In this document: positions 44,290 through 53,470 of the stretch, piece by piece
Numbering within the stretch: position 1 is the stretch's first letter
Layout of the letters: every line of letters starts with the position of its first letter
NCBI GenBank assembly: GCA_900316935.1
Contig: ONEW01000005.1
Location: 720-64,719, forward strand
Direction of reading: 5' to 3'
From: an uncultured Selenomonadales bacterium
GTDB lineage: Bacteria > Bacillota > Negativicutes > Acidaminococcales > Acidaminococcaceae
Length of the DNA stretch: 64,000 bases
Translations under genes and position numbers: made by a program
Notes under the pieces: generated by a model
Databases searched by the model: none
The model's input: the letters and a program-made list of their open reading frames with translations, nothing else
Told to the model about the DNA's origin: nothing

Positions 44290-46242
44290 TCACCGGTTCC
44301 GCACGACCCGGATGATTTTCTCCTGGGTCAGGCCTTTCAACGTATAATAGGCCGCCCCCATGGCGGCGGCCAGTTCCCGGGCGATTCCCAGTTTGACGAA
44401 ATCCTGTTCCGTGTCAATGACGACGGACGGGATACGGGCCTGTCTGATTTTTGCGCCCAGTGCCAGGGCTTCTGCCACTGGATCACCGTCTTTTCCGGCG
44501 CGGTTCGTCCGGCCGTCCGTCACCAGGATCAGGACAGCATCGAGATGCTTGTCCTTGCGCCGCTCCAGCTCCAGCGTCATCAGGGCTTTTTCCAGTGCCT
44601 GCGGCAAGGGCGTCCTGCCGCCTGTCGGCAGTGTTTCCAGGCACTTTTTCGCCAATTCGATACTGCGCGTGACGGGCAGCAGCAGGTCCGCCTTGTCCCG
44701 GCGAAAGGCAATCATTCCGACCCGGTCCCGTTTCTGGTACGCCTCTTCCAGTAACTGGAAAATGGCGCCCTTGACGGCCGTCATCCGTTCCCTGGCGCCC
44801 ATGGAGCCGCTGGCATCGACATCGAAAAGAAAGGTTGTCCCGATGCGCTTTTCCCGTACTTTCTGCCGGATATCCTCCACATAAATGGATAGCGCCTTCC
44901 CGTCTTTTTTCCTGAAACGCTGATACGGGGCGGCCGCGCGCAATGTCGCATCGAAGGCGATATCATCGGTTTTACCGGAAACAAGGGCCGCGCGCACGTA
45001 CCGTCCCTGTTTCAGATCCGTACGGGTTAGGCTGCGTTTTCCGCTGCCCCGGCGGATCAGATGGTCCGCCCAGGCTTCCAGCTCCAGAGCAGGCATGGGA
45101 AAATTCCGGCCAATCCCGCTGATTCGTTCTTCCGGTGCCATTCCGTCACCTTCCGACGGGGGCTGTGGTGTTTCAGAGGTACCATTCGTTTGCTCCTCGC
45201 CATTTTCCGCACCTTCCGGAGATTCCGCCATCCCCGGCGTGTCCGCGCCGTCATGCGGCTGCTCCTCGCCCGGGGAATCCGGACTTTCGTCCTCCTCTTG
45301 CGGCTGCTCCTGTTCCTTCCCGTTTTCCTCTTCTGCCGAAGTCTCATTTTCCGGAGGCGGTTCTTCCGACTCCCGGGGAACTTTAGGAGGCAGCTGGCGC
45401 ATCCGGTGCGGCAAAACGAAGACAGCAGCCTCCTCCACATCCTTCGGCAGCACATAGTTCCGCCCGGCCAGTGCGGCCAGGGAACGTGCCGCCTCAAGCA
45501 GGTACAGATCCGCCCGGTGGCCCGCACACAACGCCCGCCCGCACATTTCAGCCGACAGGGCCATCATCGTTTCGCTGACCTGTACCGACGGCAGCAGCGC
45601 CCGCGCCTGCTGCACCTGCCGCCGCAATGTCTCCGTGGCCCCGGCATACGCGGCGCGGAACGCCGCCTTGTCCTGCTCATACGCCAGGCAGCGGTGCATG
45701 ATTTCAACCCGCCCGCTCCGTTCCGTTACGTTCTGCACATCCACATACAGGCCGAAACGGTCCAATATATGCTGCGGCAGGGTCCCTTCTTCCGGATTCA
45801 TCGTTGCCAGCAGGACGAAGTCCGTTGCATGGGTATATGAAAATCCGTCGCGTTCCACATGGTTACAGCCGTTCAGGCGCGCATCGAGCACGCTTGTCAG
45901 GAGTTCCTGGCGCAGCAGGTTCGCCTCGTCGATATAGAGTATATTCCCGTCACAGCGGGCCAGCAGGCCCGGTTCAAAACGGCGTTTGCCCTCCTGCACG
46001 GCATATTCCAGATCGATTGTCCCGAAGAGCATGTCTTCCGTCACATTCAAAGGCACATTGACCAGCCGGCAGGGAGCGGCCAGTTCGGCTGCACCACGGA
46101 CGAGGGTCGTCTTCGCCGTTCCCTTGCATCCGCTGACGAGCAGTCCGCCGGCTTCCGGGTTCACCAGGGCAATCAAAACGGCCCGTTTCGCCTCATCCTG
46201 TCCGACTATGGCCGCAAAAGGATACCCATTCCAATGTTCCAT
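44290..46242 (-). CDS. ChlD/BchD-like AAA+ and VWA chelatase subunit, copy 2
   Basis: A 650-residue paralog of the module 1 ChlD-like protein: AAA+ domain with Walker A GCKGTAKTTLVRGA and Walker B GNILYIDEANLL, an acidic Glu/Pro-rich linker (for example PPENETSAEEENGKEQEQPQ), KRSLTRTDLKQGRYVRAALV, and the VWA MIDAS motif [14 protein letters not shown]. It starts 10 bases after the ChlI-like gene. It would couple ATP hydrolysis to the module 2 CobN-like subunit. The linker and N-terminal domain are clearly diverged from copy 1, so the two copies probably do not exchange freely. Confidence 0.92.
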   Translation of the reverse strand: MEHWNGYPFAAIVGQDEAKRAVLIALVNPEAGGLLVSGCKGTAKTTLVRGAAELAAPCRLVNVPLNVTEDMLFGTIDLEYAVQEGKRRFEPGLLARCDGNILYIDEANLLRQELLTSVLDARLNGCNHVERDGFSYTHATDFVLLATMNPEEGTLPQHILDRFGLYVDVQNVTERSGRVEIMHRCLAYEQDKAAFRAAYAGATETLRRQVQQARALLPSVQVSETMMALSAEMCGRALCAGHRADLYLLEAARSLAALAGRNYVLPKDVEEAAVFVLPHRMRQLPPKVPRESEEPPPENETSAEEENGKEQEQPQEEDESPDSPGEEQPHDGADTPGMAESPEGAENGEEQTNGTSETPQPPSEGDGMAPEERISGIGRNFPMPALELEAWADHLIRRGSGKRSLTRTDLKQGRYVRAALVSGKTDDIAFDATLRAAAPYQRFRKKDGKALSIYVEDIRQKVREKRIGTTFLFDVDASGSMGARERMTAVKGAIFQLLEEAYQKRDRVGMIAFRRDKADLLLPVTRSIELAKKCLETLPTGGRTPLPQALEKALMTLELERRKDKHLDAVLILVTDGRTNRAGKDGDPVAEALALGAKIRQARIPSVVIDTEQDFVKLGIARELAAAMGAAYYTLKGLTQEKIIRVVRNR

Positions 46243-46252
46243 GTCCCACTCC

Positions 46253-47275
46253 TTACGCCAGGATTTCCGTCACTTTGTCCCAATCCAGCGTTCCTTCTTC
46301 AAACGGACGGCGGCGCATGCGGTGCGGCAGGGCCAGTTTCGCCGCCTTCAGCAGGTCTTCCTGGTCCACCCGCGTATGCCCGCGGAACGCCGCATTCGTC
46401 AAGGCGGTCTTGATGACCGTAATGTCCGCTCTGTGCCCGTCCACGCCCAACGCCAGGGACAAGTCGGCCACCTTGCCCAGGTACTCGTCGTCAATCGCCA
46501 CCCGGGGTAAAAGCTCTTTGGCCGCCAGGATACGGTCCGCCAGTTCCTTCTGCGTCCCGCTGTACCGTGCCAGGAAGGCATCGGGATCGCTTTCGTAGGC
46601 AAGCCGCCGCTTGATGACCTCGATGCGGTTGTCCCGCTCATGTTCGCCCGTCACAGTCACGGACAGGCCGAAACGGTCCAGCAGCTGCGGCCGGATATCG
46701 CCCTCTTCGGGATTCATGGTGCCCACCAGCACGAAGCGCGCCGGATGGGAATAGGAAACACCTTCGCGTTCCACCGTGTTGACGCCCATGGCGGCAGCGT
46801 CGAGTAAGATGTCGACTACATGGTCATCCAGCAAATTGACTTCATCCACATAAAGGATGTTCCGGTTCGCATCGGCAAGAATGCCGGCTTCGAACTTTTT
46901 CTGCCCGTGCCGGATGGCGTACTCTATGTCCAGCGTACCCGCAACGCGGTCCTCCGTCGCATTGACAGGCAGTTCCACCACGCGCATCTTCCGTTGTTCC
47001 ACCGGCAGGGAACCTTCTTTTTCCTGTTTCGCGCGGCAATCGTCGCACCAGTCATTCGGATTTTCAGGATTGCAGTGGAACCGGCAGCCATGTACGCATT
47101 CCATGGCCGGCAGCAGTTCCGCCAGGGCACGGACCGCCGTCGACTTGGCCGTTCCTTTCTCCCCTTTGATCAGCACCCCGCCAAGAAGCGGGTTGATGAC
47201 GTTCAAAATCAACGACAACTTCATTTCTTCCTGCCCTACGATGGCAGTAAAAGGATACTGGGCAACCCGTTCCAC
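46253..47275 (-). CDS. ChlI/BchI-like AAA+ chelatase subunit, copy 2
   Basis: A 340-residue AAA+ ATPase paralogous to the module 1 ChlI-like protein and closely similar along its length: [20 protein letters not shown], Walker [15 protein letters not shown], Cys cluster [11 protein letters not shown]...WCDDC, Walker [34 protein letters not shown], and C-terminal [15 protein letters not shown]. It starts at GTG, 7 bases after AGGAGG. It lies between cbiZ and the ChlD-like gene in the MerR-controlled operon. Confidence 0.93.
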   Translation of the reverse strand: MERVAQYPFTAIVGQEEMKLSLILNVINPLLGGVLIKGEKGTAKSTAVRALAELLPAMECVHGCRFHCNPENPNDWCDDCRAKQEKEGSLPVEQRKMRVVELPVNATEDRVAGTLDIEYAIRHGQKKFEAGILADANRNILYVDEVNLLDDHVVDILLDAAAMGVNTVEREGVSYSHPARFVLVGTMNPEEGDIRPQLLDRFGLSVTVTGEHERDNRIEVIKRRLAYESDPDAFLARYSGTQKELADRILAAKELLPRVAIDDEYLGKVADLSLALGVDGHRADITVIKTALTNAAFRGHTRVDQEDLLKAAKLALPHRMRRRPFEEGTLDWDKVTEILA

Positions 47276-47308
47276 TTCTATACCTCCTCCATGAATGCGA
47301 GAACGACA

Positions 47309-48412
47309 TCATTCCGCCGTTCCTTCAGACAAATCAAGCCGTTTCCTGACAATACCCGTAAAGAGGCGGCACCAGGCGTCCGTCATCGCTTCCGGGCAAA
47401 CATCGGCCAGAGCCGGAGCCGTCACGCCGTACCGCTCCGCCAGGGACAGAAGGATACGTTCCGCCGGTCCCAGTACATCTTCCCTTGTCAAAAGTCCCCA
47501 CAGAAACTGGTCAAGCAGATGGATGTAAAGGGAAGTTTCGGTGAGCAGGGCGGACTCCCGGGCCAGCGGTTCCGCGACTTCCAGGAAATCCGGTTTCAGG
47601 ACCGCAGCAGGCGGCTCCTCCTGAAACAGCTGCCAGACCCGCATGGGAGTGACGCCGAACCGTTGCAGGCGGCGGAAAGCGTCGTGTTGTCTAGCCGGGT
47701 TCAGGTCCGACTGCTTTGAAAGGGCCCGTTTGACCGCCTTCAGGACGACGCGTCCGATGAGTTCCCCCATCTTGGAATGTTTGCCGGCTCCTTCCAGGTA
47801 TAACGGGGAATCGGCATTTGCCACAATCATGGTCTGGTCCGTACCGGAACCCGTAGCAAGTCCCGTCGAATAATGACTGCCCGCCATAAGTTCCTGGATG
47901 GCCGCCGTTTTCGCCTCCGTGCAGGTTACCAGGGCGCGGGCCAGTGTGCCCGGCGGCATATCGGTATCCAGCACGAGGATGATGTTGATGGTCCCGGGCC
48001 GGCCCGGTTTTTCCCGGGGTTCGTAATAATCCGCCGGATCGCCTGCCCGTCCGCCGTTGGTTTCGATGCCGCCGGTGACAATGGCCGTAACGGTCAATTC
48101 CTTGAACGACAGGGTTTCGATGGCTGCATTCTCCATATCGGCGGCAGTCCCCATGCCCGTCACCTTGTCGGGATCCAGGCCGATCCGGCGGGAAATGAGG
48201 CGCATGTGCTCCGTATAGGTGTCGGCCAGCATTTCGCACGGCATACCGGGAGCGGTTTTGGCGTCATGGTTGTAGACCGCCGTATAGTCTTCATGATACC
48301 CGCCGTTATAGACCGACGTGCTCAACACTTTCCGACGTCCCTTGAAAAAGACGACGATGCTCTTGTCGTACCGGTAGACAGGATCTCCCGTCGACAGTTC
48401 GTACAGTTTCAC
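47309..48412 (-). CDS. cbiZ: Adenosylcobinamide amidohydrolase CbiZ with C-terminal extension
   Basis: A 367-residue protein. The first roughly 240 residues are CbiZ, the corrinoid-salvage amidohydrolase that cuts the aminopropanol side chain to yield cobyric acid: YNGGYHEDYTAVYNHDA, VTGMGTAADMENAAIETLSF, VTAIVTGGIETNGGRAGDPA, GTINIILVLDTDMPPGTLAR, and HYSTGLATGSGTDQTMIVAN are the family hallmarks. About 125 further C-terminal residues, mainly helical, are not part of the minimal CbiZ and have no recognised fold. Start: GTG at 7 bases from AGGAGG; the ATG two codons upstream is only 1 base from that site. Its presence in a chelatase operon points to a corrinoid-like substrate. Confidence 0.9.
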   Translation of the reverse strand: MKLYELSTGDPVYRYDKSIVVFFKGRRKVLSTSVYNGGYHEDYTAVYNHDAKTAPGMPCEMLADTYTEHMRLISRRIGLDPDKVTGMGTAADMENAAIETLSFKELTVTAIVTGGIETNGGRAGDPADYYEPREKPGRPGTINIILVLDTDMPPGTLARALVTCTEAKTAAIQELMAGSHYSTGLATGSGTDQTMIVANADSPLYLEGAGKHSKMGELIGRVVLKAVKRALSKQSDLNPARQHDAFRRLQRFGVTPMRVWQLFQEEPPAAVLKPDFLEVAEPLARESALLTETSLYIHLLDQFLWGLLTREDVLGPAERILLSLAERYGVTAPALADVCPEAMTDAWCRLFTGIVRKRLDLSEGTAE

Positions 48413-48425
48413 TTGCATTCCTCCT

Positions 48426-51400
48426 TCAGTCACGGTAATCCGCCCTTTCTTCCAAATCACCCTCCAGGTCGAGGCACAAATCCCGCAATTCCTTCAATGT
48501 TTCGTCTTTTGCATTCCACATGCCGCGCTGCTGCGCTTCGAGCAGCTCTTCGGCAATCCGGTGCAGCGCCCAGGGATTGACATCCTTCATCCATTCTTGG
48601 ACCTTGCGGTCGAAGGCATATTTCTCTGCATATTTTTCATACATCCAGTCTTCCATGACCTCGCTCGTCGCATCCCACTGGAAGCTGTGAGCCACGTAGT
48701 TCGCCAGGTCGGCGGCTCCCTTATATCCGTGTTTCATCATTCCGGCAATGAATTTGGGATTCACGGCCTCGCTCCGGAAGAGCCGCTTAGTCTGTTCCTG
48801 GACGCTGTACATCGCAACCCTGCTGCGGTCCGTGCTGTCACCGCAATACGATCTGGGTGCTTTGCCGCTGATACTGCGCACGGCAGCAATCATACCGCCG
48901 TGATACGCATTGTAGTCGTCGCTGGACAACATGTTTGTCTCGTGGTTGTCTTCGTTCTTGATGGTCAGATCCAGACTGCCCAGACGTTTCCGGAACTGCT
49001 GCGGCAGGAACTGTCCTTTTGCCTTGCCGCCGTACGCGTAAGCTCCCCAGCGCACATAAACATCGGCCAGGTCATCCACGGTTTCCCAGTTTTTCGCTTC
49101 CAGCAGGGCGGCCACGCCGGCACCGTACGTTCCCTGTTCGTCGCCAAAGATACGGAACGCCGCCTGCCGCCAGGCTTCCTCTTTCGGCAAACCTTCCTTC
49201 TCCAGCTCTGCGCTGTCCTCCAGAATATGTTTGCGGACGTAGTTCTGCTCTACATCTTCGTCCAGGCTGCCGGCCAGAAGGACCGCCTTGTCCAGCCATT
49301 CCGACGGAGCCGGCATGGTGTCCCGGAACAAACCGCTGATGCGGGCCGTCACGTCAATGCGCGGACGTTTGAGTTCCGCCAAAGGAATCGGCTCCAGGCC
49401 GCAGACCCGCATACTGCCGCTCTGCCAGACCGGTTTGATGCCCAGCAGATACAGGAATTCGGCAATGCACTGTCCGTGGCTGCGCATATTGGCCCCGGAC
49501 CAGAGAATGATGCCCACATTTTCCGGATAGCGCCCTTCTTCCGCAATAAAGCGCCGGATTGCCTGATCCCCCAGTTCCTTGCCCAGTTTCCACGCCGCCG
49601 GCGTCGGCAGGGCGCGGGGATCGATGCCGTAGAAATTCCTGCCCGTGGGCAGCAGATCCGCCCCGCCGCTGGACGGTGCGCCGGACGGACCGGGCTCAAT
49701 GTAGCGTCCTTCGAACGCGTCCAGCATATTCGTCAATTCATCCGTCGTACGCATCAGGTTCGGGTATACGCTCCGGCACACGTAAGTGCACACGGCACGC
49801 AGCTTTTCCCGGAACGCCTCGCCGCCGTGCTGCACCCACGCCTCTTCCAGCACCTTGCTGCAGCCTTCCTCCGAGAAATGCGATGCAGCCAGCGTTTCCA
49901 GAATCTGCCGTCCCTGATCCGCAATCCGGTCTATCAGGGCCCCGTACGTAATCTGCAAAGGCTTGTACACATGGCTGCTGTTTTCAGCCAGCTGGTAATA
50001 GTCGAATCCGTAATACGAGGCCAGTGCCTGGTTCAGGCTCGGCACGCTGCCGTTATCCAGCCGGGTAAGGAGCAGCAGGGTTTCCCGCAGCTCTTCCCCT
50101 TCCGGCGGCTGTCCGAGAATGTGGAGACCCGTATGGACCTGCATGTTCTTCAGGTCCGTAATATAGTTGTGTAGCGCCGCCACGTAATCCCCGAACGGTT
50201 TGCTTTCGTCGCGGGGGACTTCGTCCGTCAGATTCGCCTGCGCCGCCTTTTCCTTCACCATGGCTTCGAGGGCCGGCAGATTTTCCGGCTGGGTCCGTTG
50301 GAAATGGACATACTCGTCCATCACCTTTTCCAATTCCTCCAGCTCATCGTACACGCCCGCCTGGGTCTGCGGTGCCGGCAGATGCTCAATGAGGCACGCG
50401 CTGCCGCGCCGTTTCGCCTGGATTCCTTCCCCCGTGATGGAAATCAGGTACGGGTAAATGTCGGGCAGGTCCCCCAGCGCCAGATCGGGATAACAGGAAG
50501 GCCCCAGACCCGCATTCTTGCCCGGCAGCCATTCCAGAGAGCCGTGCGTCCCGATATGGGCGACGGCATCCGCCTGCCACACATCGCGCACCCAGTGATA
50601 GAACGCCAGATAATGATGCGTCGGTGCCACAAAGAGGTCGTGGTAGATCTTTTCCGGATCTTCCCCGAATCCGCGGGGCGGCTGTACCGTAATGAACACA
50701 TTGCCGTCCATAGTACCCGGCACCAGCAGGTTTCCGTCGTACTCCATCACCGTTCCCGGTGCCTGTCCCCAGTCCTTTTCCATCTGTTTCCGCACGGGCG
50801 TTTCGAAGGACGCGAAGAAGTCCCGGTAATCCCGTCCGGAAACTTTACGGGCCTCGGCAATCTGCTGTTCCGTCAGCAGCGAGCGGTCATTCGTCGCATG
50901 CGCCGTGAGCAGGCCGATGAACTCCTTGCCGTCCTGCGGGATGAAGTCCACCTTGTAGCCCCGTTCCTGCAGAGCGGCGAGCACCCGGCGCACACTTTCG
51001 ATGGTGTCGAGCGCCACGGCGCTTCCGATGTTCGAGTTCTTCGGCGGATAGTTGTGGAAGACGATGGCGATCTTCTTTTCCCCGTTTTTCTTGCGCCGCA
51101 GCCGGGCCCATTTTCCCGCCTTCCGGATCATGCGCGTCACCCGTTCGTCTATGGGGAGATACCGGATATCCCCGTTCGGCAGCTGACGGCGGTATCCCAC
51201 AGGCACGCCGTGCACCACGCCGTCAAATTCCGGCAGGGCGGCACTGATGGACACTTCCATGGCATTCATGCCTTCGAAACTGTCGCGCCACTCCTCATAG
51301 GGCGTCATAATGGTGTAAGCCGCCAGAACGGGCACGCCTTGTTCCCGTAAAAACGGAACCGTCAAGGAACCGCTGCTTGTCAGGGAAAACTTCAGCGTGT

Positions 51401-52148
51401 TCAGCAGCACATCGATGACGGGCAGCCCGTCCCGCTGAAAATACCGGCGGAACACTTCCTTCAGGCTGGGCATGCCGGCCTCTTCCGAAGGCATGCCGTT
51501 CGAAAAGACGCAGATGACATTCAGTCCCTGTTTTTCCGCTTCGCGGATCAAGGCCGTCTGATAGGCCAGGTCTTTCCACACCCACTCGTCACGGTAAAAC
51601 AGAATGCCGACAGTCGGGCGTCCGGCCACACAATGCGCTGCTTCGTAGGCCTCCAGTTCCGTAAACGGTTCGGCGTCATCCGGATGGAAAATGCCACACC
51701 AAAGCAGCTGCCGTGCCGGTATAACGTGTGTCGTATCCCCGTTCAGCAAGCCATCGGCGTACTGCCACAAATGACGGTAGTTTTCCTGTCCCCCGTACAG
51801 GAAATAGTGCCGGATGTCCTGTACCGCTTTTCCGCGAAGGAATTGAAAAAGTTCCGGCTGATCCGCCCCGGCCGCGTCAATGTAATAGGGAACCTTGTAT
51901 TGTTTCAACCAGGCCAGCAGCTGATTCAGAAAGGGCGTGTCGAGTCCCGTCCCCATCCATTTCACCAGAACCAGCCCGCACCCGCGCAACTCCAGCGGCC
52001 ACGTCGCATCCCAAGCCGTATTGTCCGTAATCCAGCGGCAGACAGCCGGACTATGCATATTTCCCGGTTCGCTCTGCAATGCAGCAAGAGTATCCTGCAT
52101 CATCGCCATCCGGCGGACGACATTCGTCATAAACAAAATCTTGCTCAC
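48426..52148 (-). CDS. CobN/BchH-family chelatase large subunit, copy 2
   Basis: A 1240-residue CobN/BchH-family protein, paralogous to the module 1 copy throughout: KIAIVFHNYPPKNSNIGSAV, VAHIGTHGSLEWLPGKNAG with the conserved GTHG..E..PGK, FYGIDPRALPTPAAWKLG, MLSSDDYNAYHGGMIAAVRS and FQWDATSEVMEDWMYEKYAE. Start: GTG behind GGAG, aligned with the start of copy 1 (SKILFMTNVVRR against KIIYMTNHDRR); a longer frame would overlap the upstream gene. Expected to bind a tetrapyrrole and insert or remove its metal, powered by the ChlI/ChlD pair encoded in the same operon. The MerR operator and CbiZ in the same operon suggest a different substrate from copy 1. Confidence 0.9.
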   Translation of the reverse strand: MSKILFMTNVVRRMAMMQDTLAALQSEPGNMHSPAVCRWITDNTAWDATWPLELRGCGLVLVKWMGTGLDTPFLNQLLAWLKQYKVPYYIDAAGADQPELFQFLRGKAVQDIRHYFLYGGQENYRHLWQYADGLLNGDTTHVIPARQLLWCGIFHPDDAEPFTELEAYEAAHCVAGRPTVGILFYRDEWVWKDLAYQTALIREAEKQGLNVICVFSNGMPSEEAGMPSLKEVFRRYFQRDGLPVIDVLLNTLKFSLTSSGSLTVPFLREQGVPVLAAYTIMTPYEEWRDSFEGMNAMEVSISAALPEFDGVVHGVPVGYRRQLPNGDIRYLPIDERVTRMIRKAGKWARLRRKKNGEKKIAIVFHNYPPKNSNIGSAVALDTIESVRRVLAALQERGYKVDFIPQDGKEFIGLLTAHATNDRSLLTEQQIAEARKVSGRDYRDFFASFETPVRKQMEKDWGQAPGTVMEYDGNLLVPGTMDGNVFITVQPPRGFGEDPEKIYHDLFVAPTHHYLAFYHWVRDVWQADAVAHIGTHGSLEWLPGKNAGLGPSCYPDLALGDLPDIYPYLISITGEGIQAKRRGSACLIEHLPAPQTQAGVYDELEELEKVMDEYVHFQRTQPENLPALEAMVKEKAAQANLTDEVPRDESKPFGDYVAALHNYITDLKNMQVHTGLHILGQPPEGEELRETLLLLTRLDNGSVPSLNQALASYYGFDYYQLAENSSHVYKPLQITYGALIDRIADQGRQILETLAASHFSEEGCSKVLEEAWVQHGGEAFREKLRAVCTYVCRSVYPNLMRTTDELTNMLDAFEGRYIEPGPSGAPSSGGADLLPTGRNFYGIDPRALPTPAAWKLGKELGDQAIRRFIAEEGRYPENVGIILWSGANMRSHGQCIAEFLYLLGIKPVWQSGSMRVCGLEPIPLAELKRPRIDVTARISGLFRDTMPAPSEWLDKAVLLAGSLDEDVEQNYVRKHILEDSAELEKEGLPKEEAWRQAAFRIFGDEQGTYGAGVAALLEAKNWETVDDLADVYVRWGAYAYGGKAKGQFLPQQFRKRLGSLDLTIKNEDNHETNMLSSDDYNAYHGGMIAAVRSISGKAPRSYCGDSTDRSRVAMYSVQEQTKRLFRSEAVNPKFIAGMMKHGYKGAADLANYVAHSFQWDATSEVMEDWMYEKYAEKYAFDRKVQEWMKDVNPWALHRIAEELLEAQQRGMWNAKDETLKELRDLCLDLEGDLEERADYRD

Positions 52149-52165
52149 GGTCTTCACTCCATTCG

Positions 52166-53470
52166 CTATATTGAACCGCAGGTTCCGTCCTGCCGCAGTA
52201 TGCCCTGTATGTAGGCATTCCAAATCCTTTGCGCCATATGCCGGGCTCCCTGCAGGCCGCAGAACGGCACCGATACCAGGAGTGCCTCATCCTTGACGGG
52301 GAAGGCAATGTTGCAGACAGCGATACGATTCCGCCGCCGGTCCGTCAGGGCGCTCTCATTACTACTGCCCAGCAGCAGGGCATTGTCCAGATACCGGAAC
52401 ATCTGTGCCGCCCGTGCATCGTCCCGGCCGGCAATCAGTTCGGTATCGGCCTGGCTGCTGTGAAGGCCGTACAAAGTGACGTCATTTTGACACTGAACGA
52501 CCAGTTTCCCTGTATCCAGCCATTCCATACGGACGGTGTCGGCCAGACAGACTGCTGTCGTCCCGGGTGCGGAAACAACGACTGACTCGAACCACGGAGA
52601 ACCCCAGTTCAGGCTCAGTTCATTGGACCAGTCCGTCAGCCAGGCCAGGGTTTCGCGGGCTTCCCGCAGTGGTTCGTCCATGGTGCACGGTAATGCGTTG
52701 CGGATTTTCTGTAGCCAGGCCAGCGTCCCTTCGATGCCGTACGGCGCACCGGCGCACAGATACGGTGTCCCGAAGCGGTCTTGCAGAGCCCTTGCCAGGG
52801 GCATCCCCAGTTCGGCATGAATCACCACGTTCAATTCTGCCCGGGACAGTTCCTTCAGCGATGCAGCACCGCTTCCGCAGCCCGGTACGGCATTGACCTG
52901 ATAGCCGCAGTCGGCAAGCAGGCGGAGGATTTCCTTTGCGTCAGCCTGCCCGTTATAGTAAAAGGGTGTCAGGCCAAGCACATTGATGCAGCCGCGGCGG
53001 ACCGGCAGTTTTTCGAGATGGCTTTGTTCCAGCAGGGCCAGCGATGCTTTAGCGTACCCTTCGGCAAAACCGCCGCCCAGGCCGCCTGAATCCATGGTTA
53101 CGACGGGAAAGGGCAGTGCCGCTTTCTGGATGATGCCCTGTAAATCGTCGCCAATCAGGCTCATGGAACAGCTGTTTTCCACCAGCAGCAGATCCGGATG
53201 GAAGCCATCCTGCTGCATCTGCCTCAGCGTTTCCAGCAGGAACTTTTCGGCACCGAACACAACGGCATTGTTATCCGGCTGGGACACGGACATCCGCTGC
53301 GGCATGGCCATGTCGGCATGTTCCAGATAGCGGAGGGCATAATAATAACACCACACGGGCCCGTTCACGAGCACCCCCGCACCGGGAATCCCCCCGAAGA
53401 AGGCGGCAGCCCCGGTCAGGCCGCAGGTATCATTGCGGCTGCATATATCATTCCAGACGAAATCAGACAT
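52166..53470 (-). CDS. Nitrogenase component 1-like protein, subunit B
   Basis: A 434-residue protein of the NifD/NifK/BchN/BchB superfamily. It retains three Cys at the positions that bind the [4Fe-4S] or P-cluster in this family: C16 (DTCGLTGA), C41 (NGPVWCYYYAL) and C101 (ENSCSMSLIGDD), the last in the typical C...IGDD context. It is clearly not a nitrogenase subunit: no FeMo-cofactor pocket is recognisable and it is short. The start overlaps the stop of the preceding nitrogenase-like gene by 8 bases, so the two are translated together and probably form a heterodimer. The close precedent is ring reduction of tetrapyrroles (DPOR, COR, CfbCD). Confidence 0.85.
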   Translation of the reverse strand: MSDFVWNDICSRNDTCGLTGAAAFFGGIPGAGVLVNGPVWCYYYALRYLEHADMAMPQRMSVSQPDNNAVVFGAEKFLLETLRQMQQDGFHPDLLLVENSCSMSLIGDDLQGIIQKAALPFPVVTMDSGGLGGGFAEGYAKASLALLEQSHLEKLPVRRGCINVLGLTPFYYNGQADAKEILRLLADCGYQVNAVPGCGSGAASLKELSRAELNVVIHAELGMPLARALQDRFGTPYLCAGAPYGIEGTLAWLQKIRNALPCTMDEPLREARETLAWLTDWSNELSLNWGSPWFESVVVSAPGTTAVCLADTVRMEWLDTGKLVVQCQNDVTLYGLHSSQADTELIAGRDDARAAQMFRYLDNALLLGSSNESALTDRRRNRIAVCNIAFPVKDEALLVSVPFCGLQGARHMAQRIWNAYIQGILRQDGTCGSI

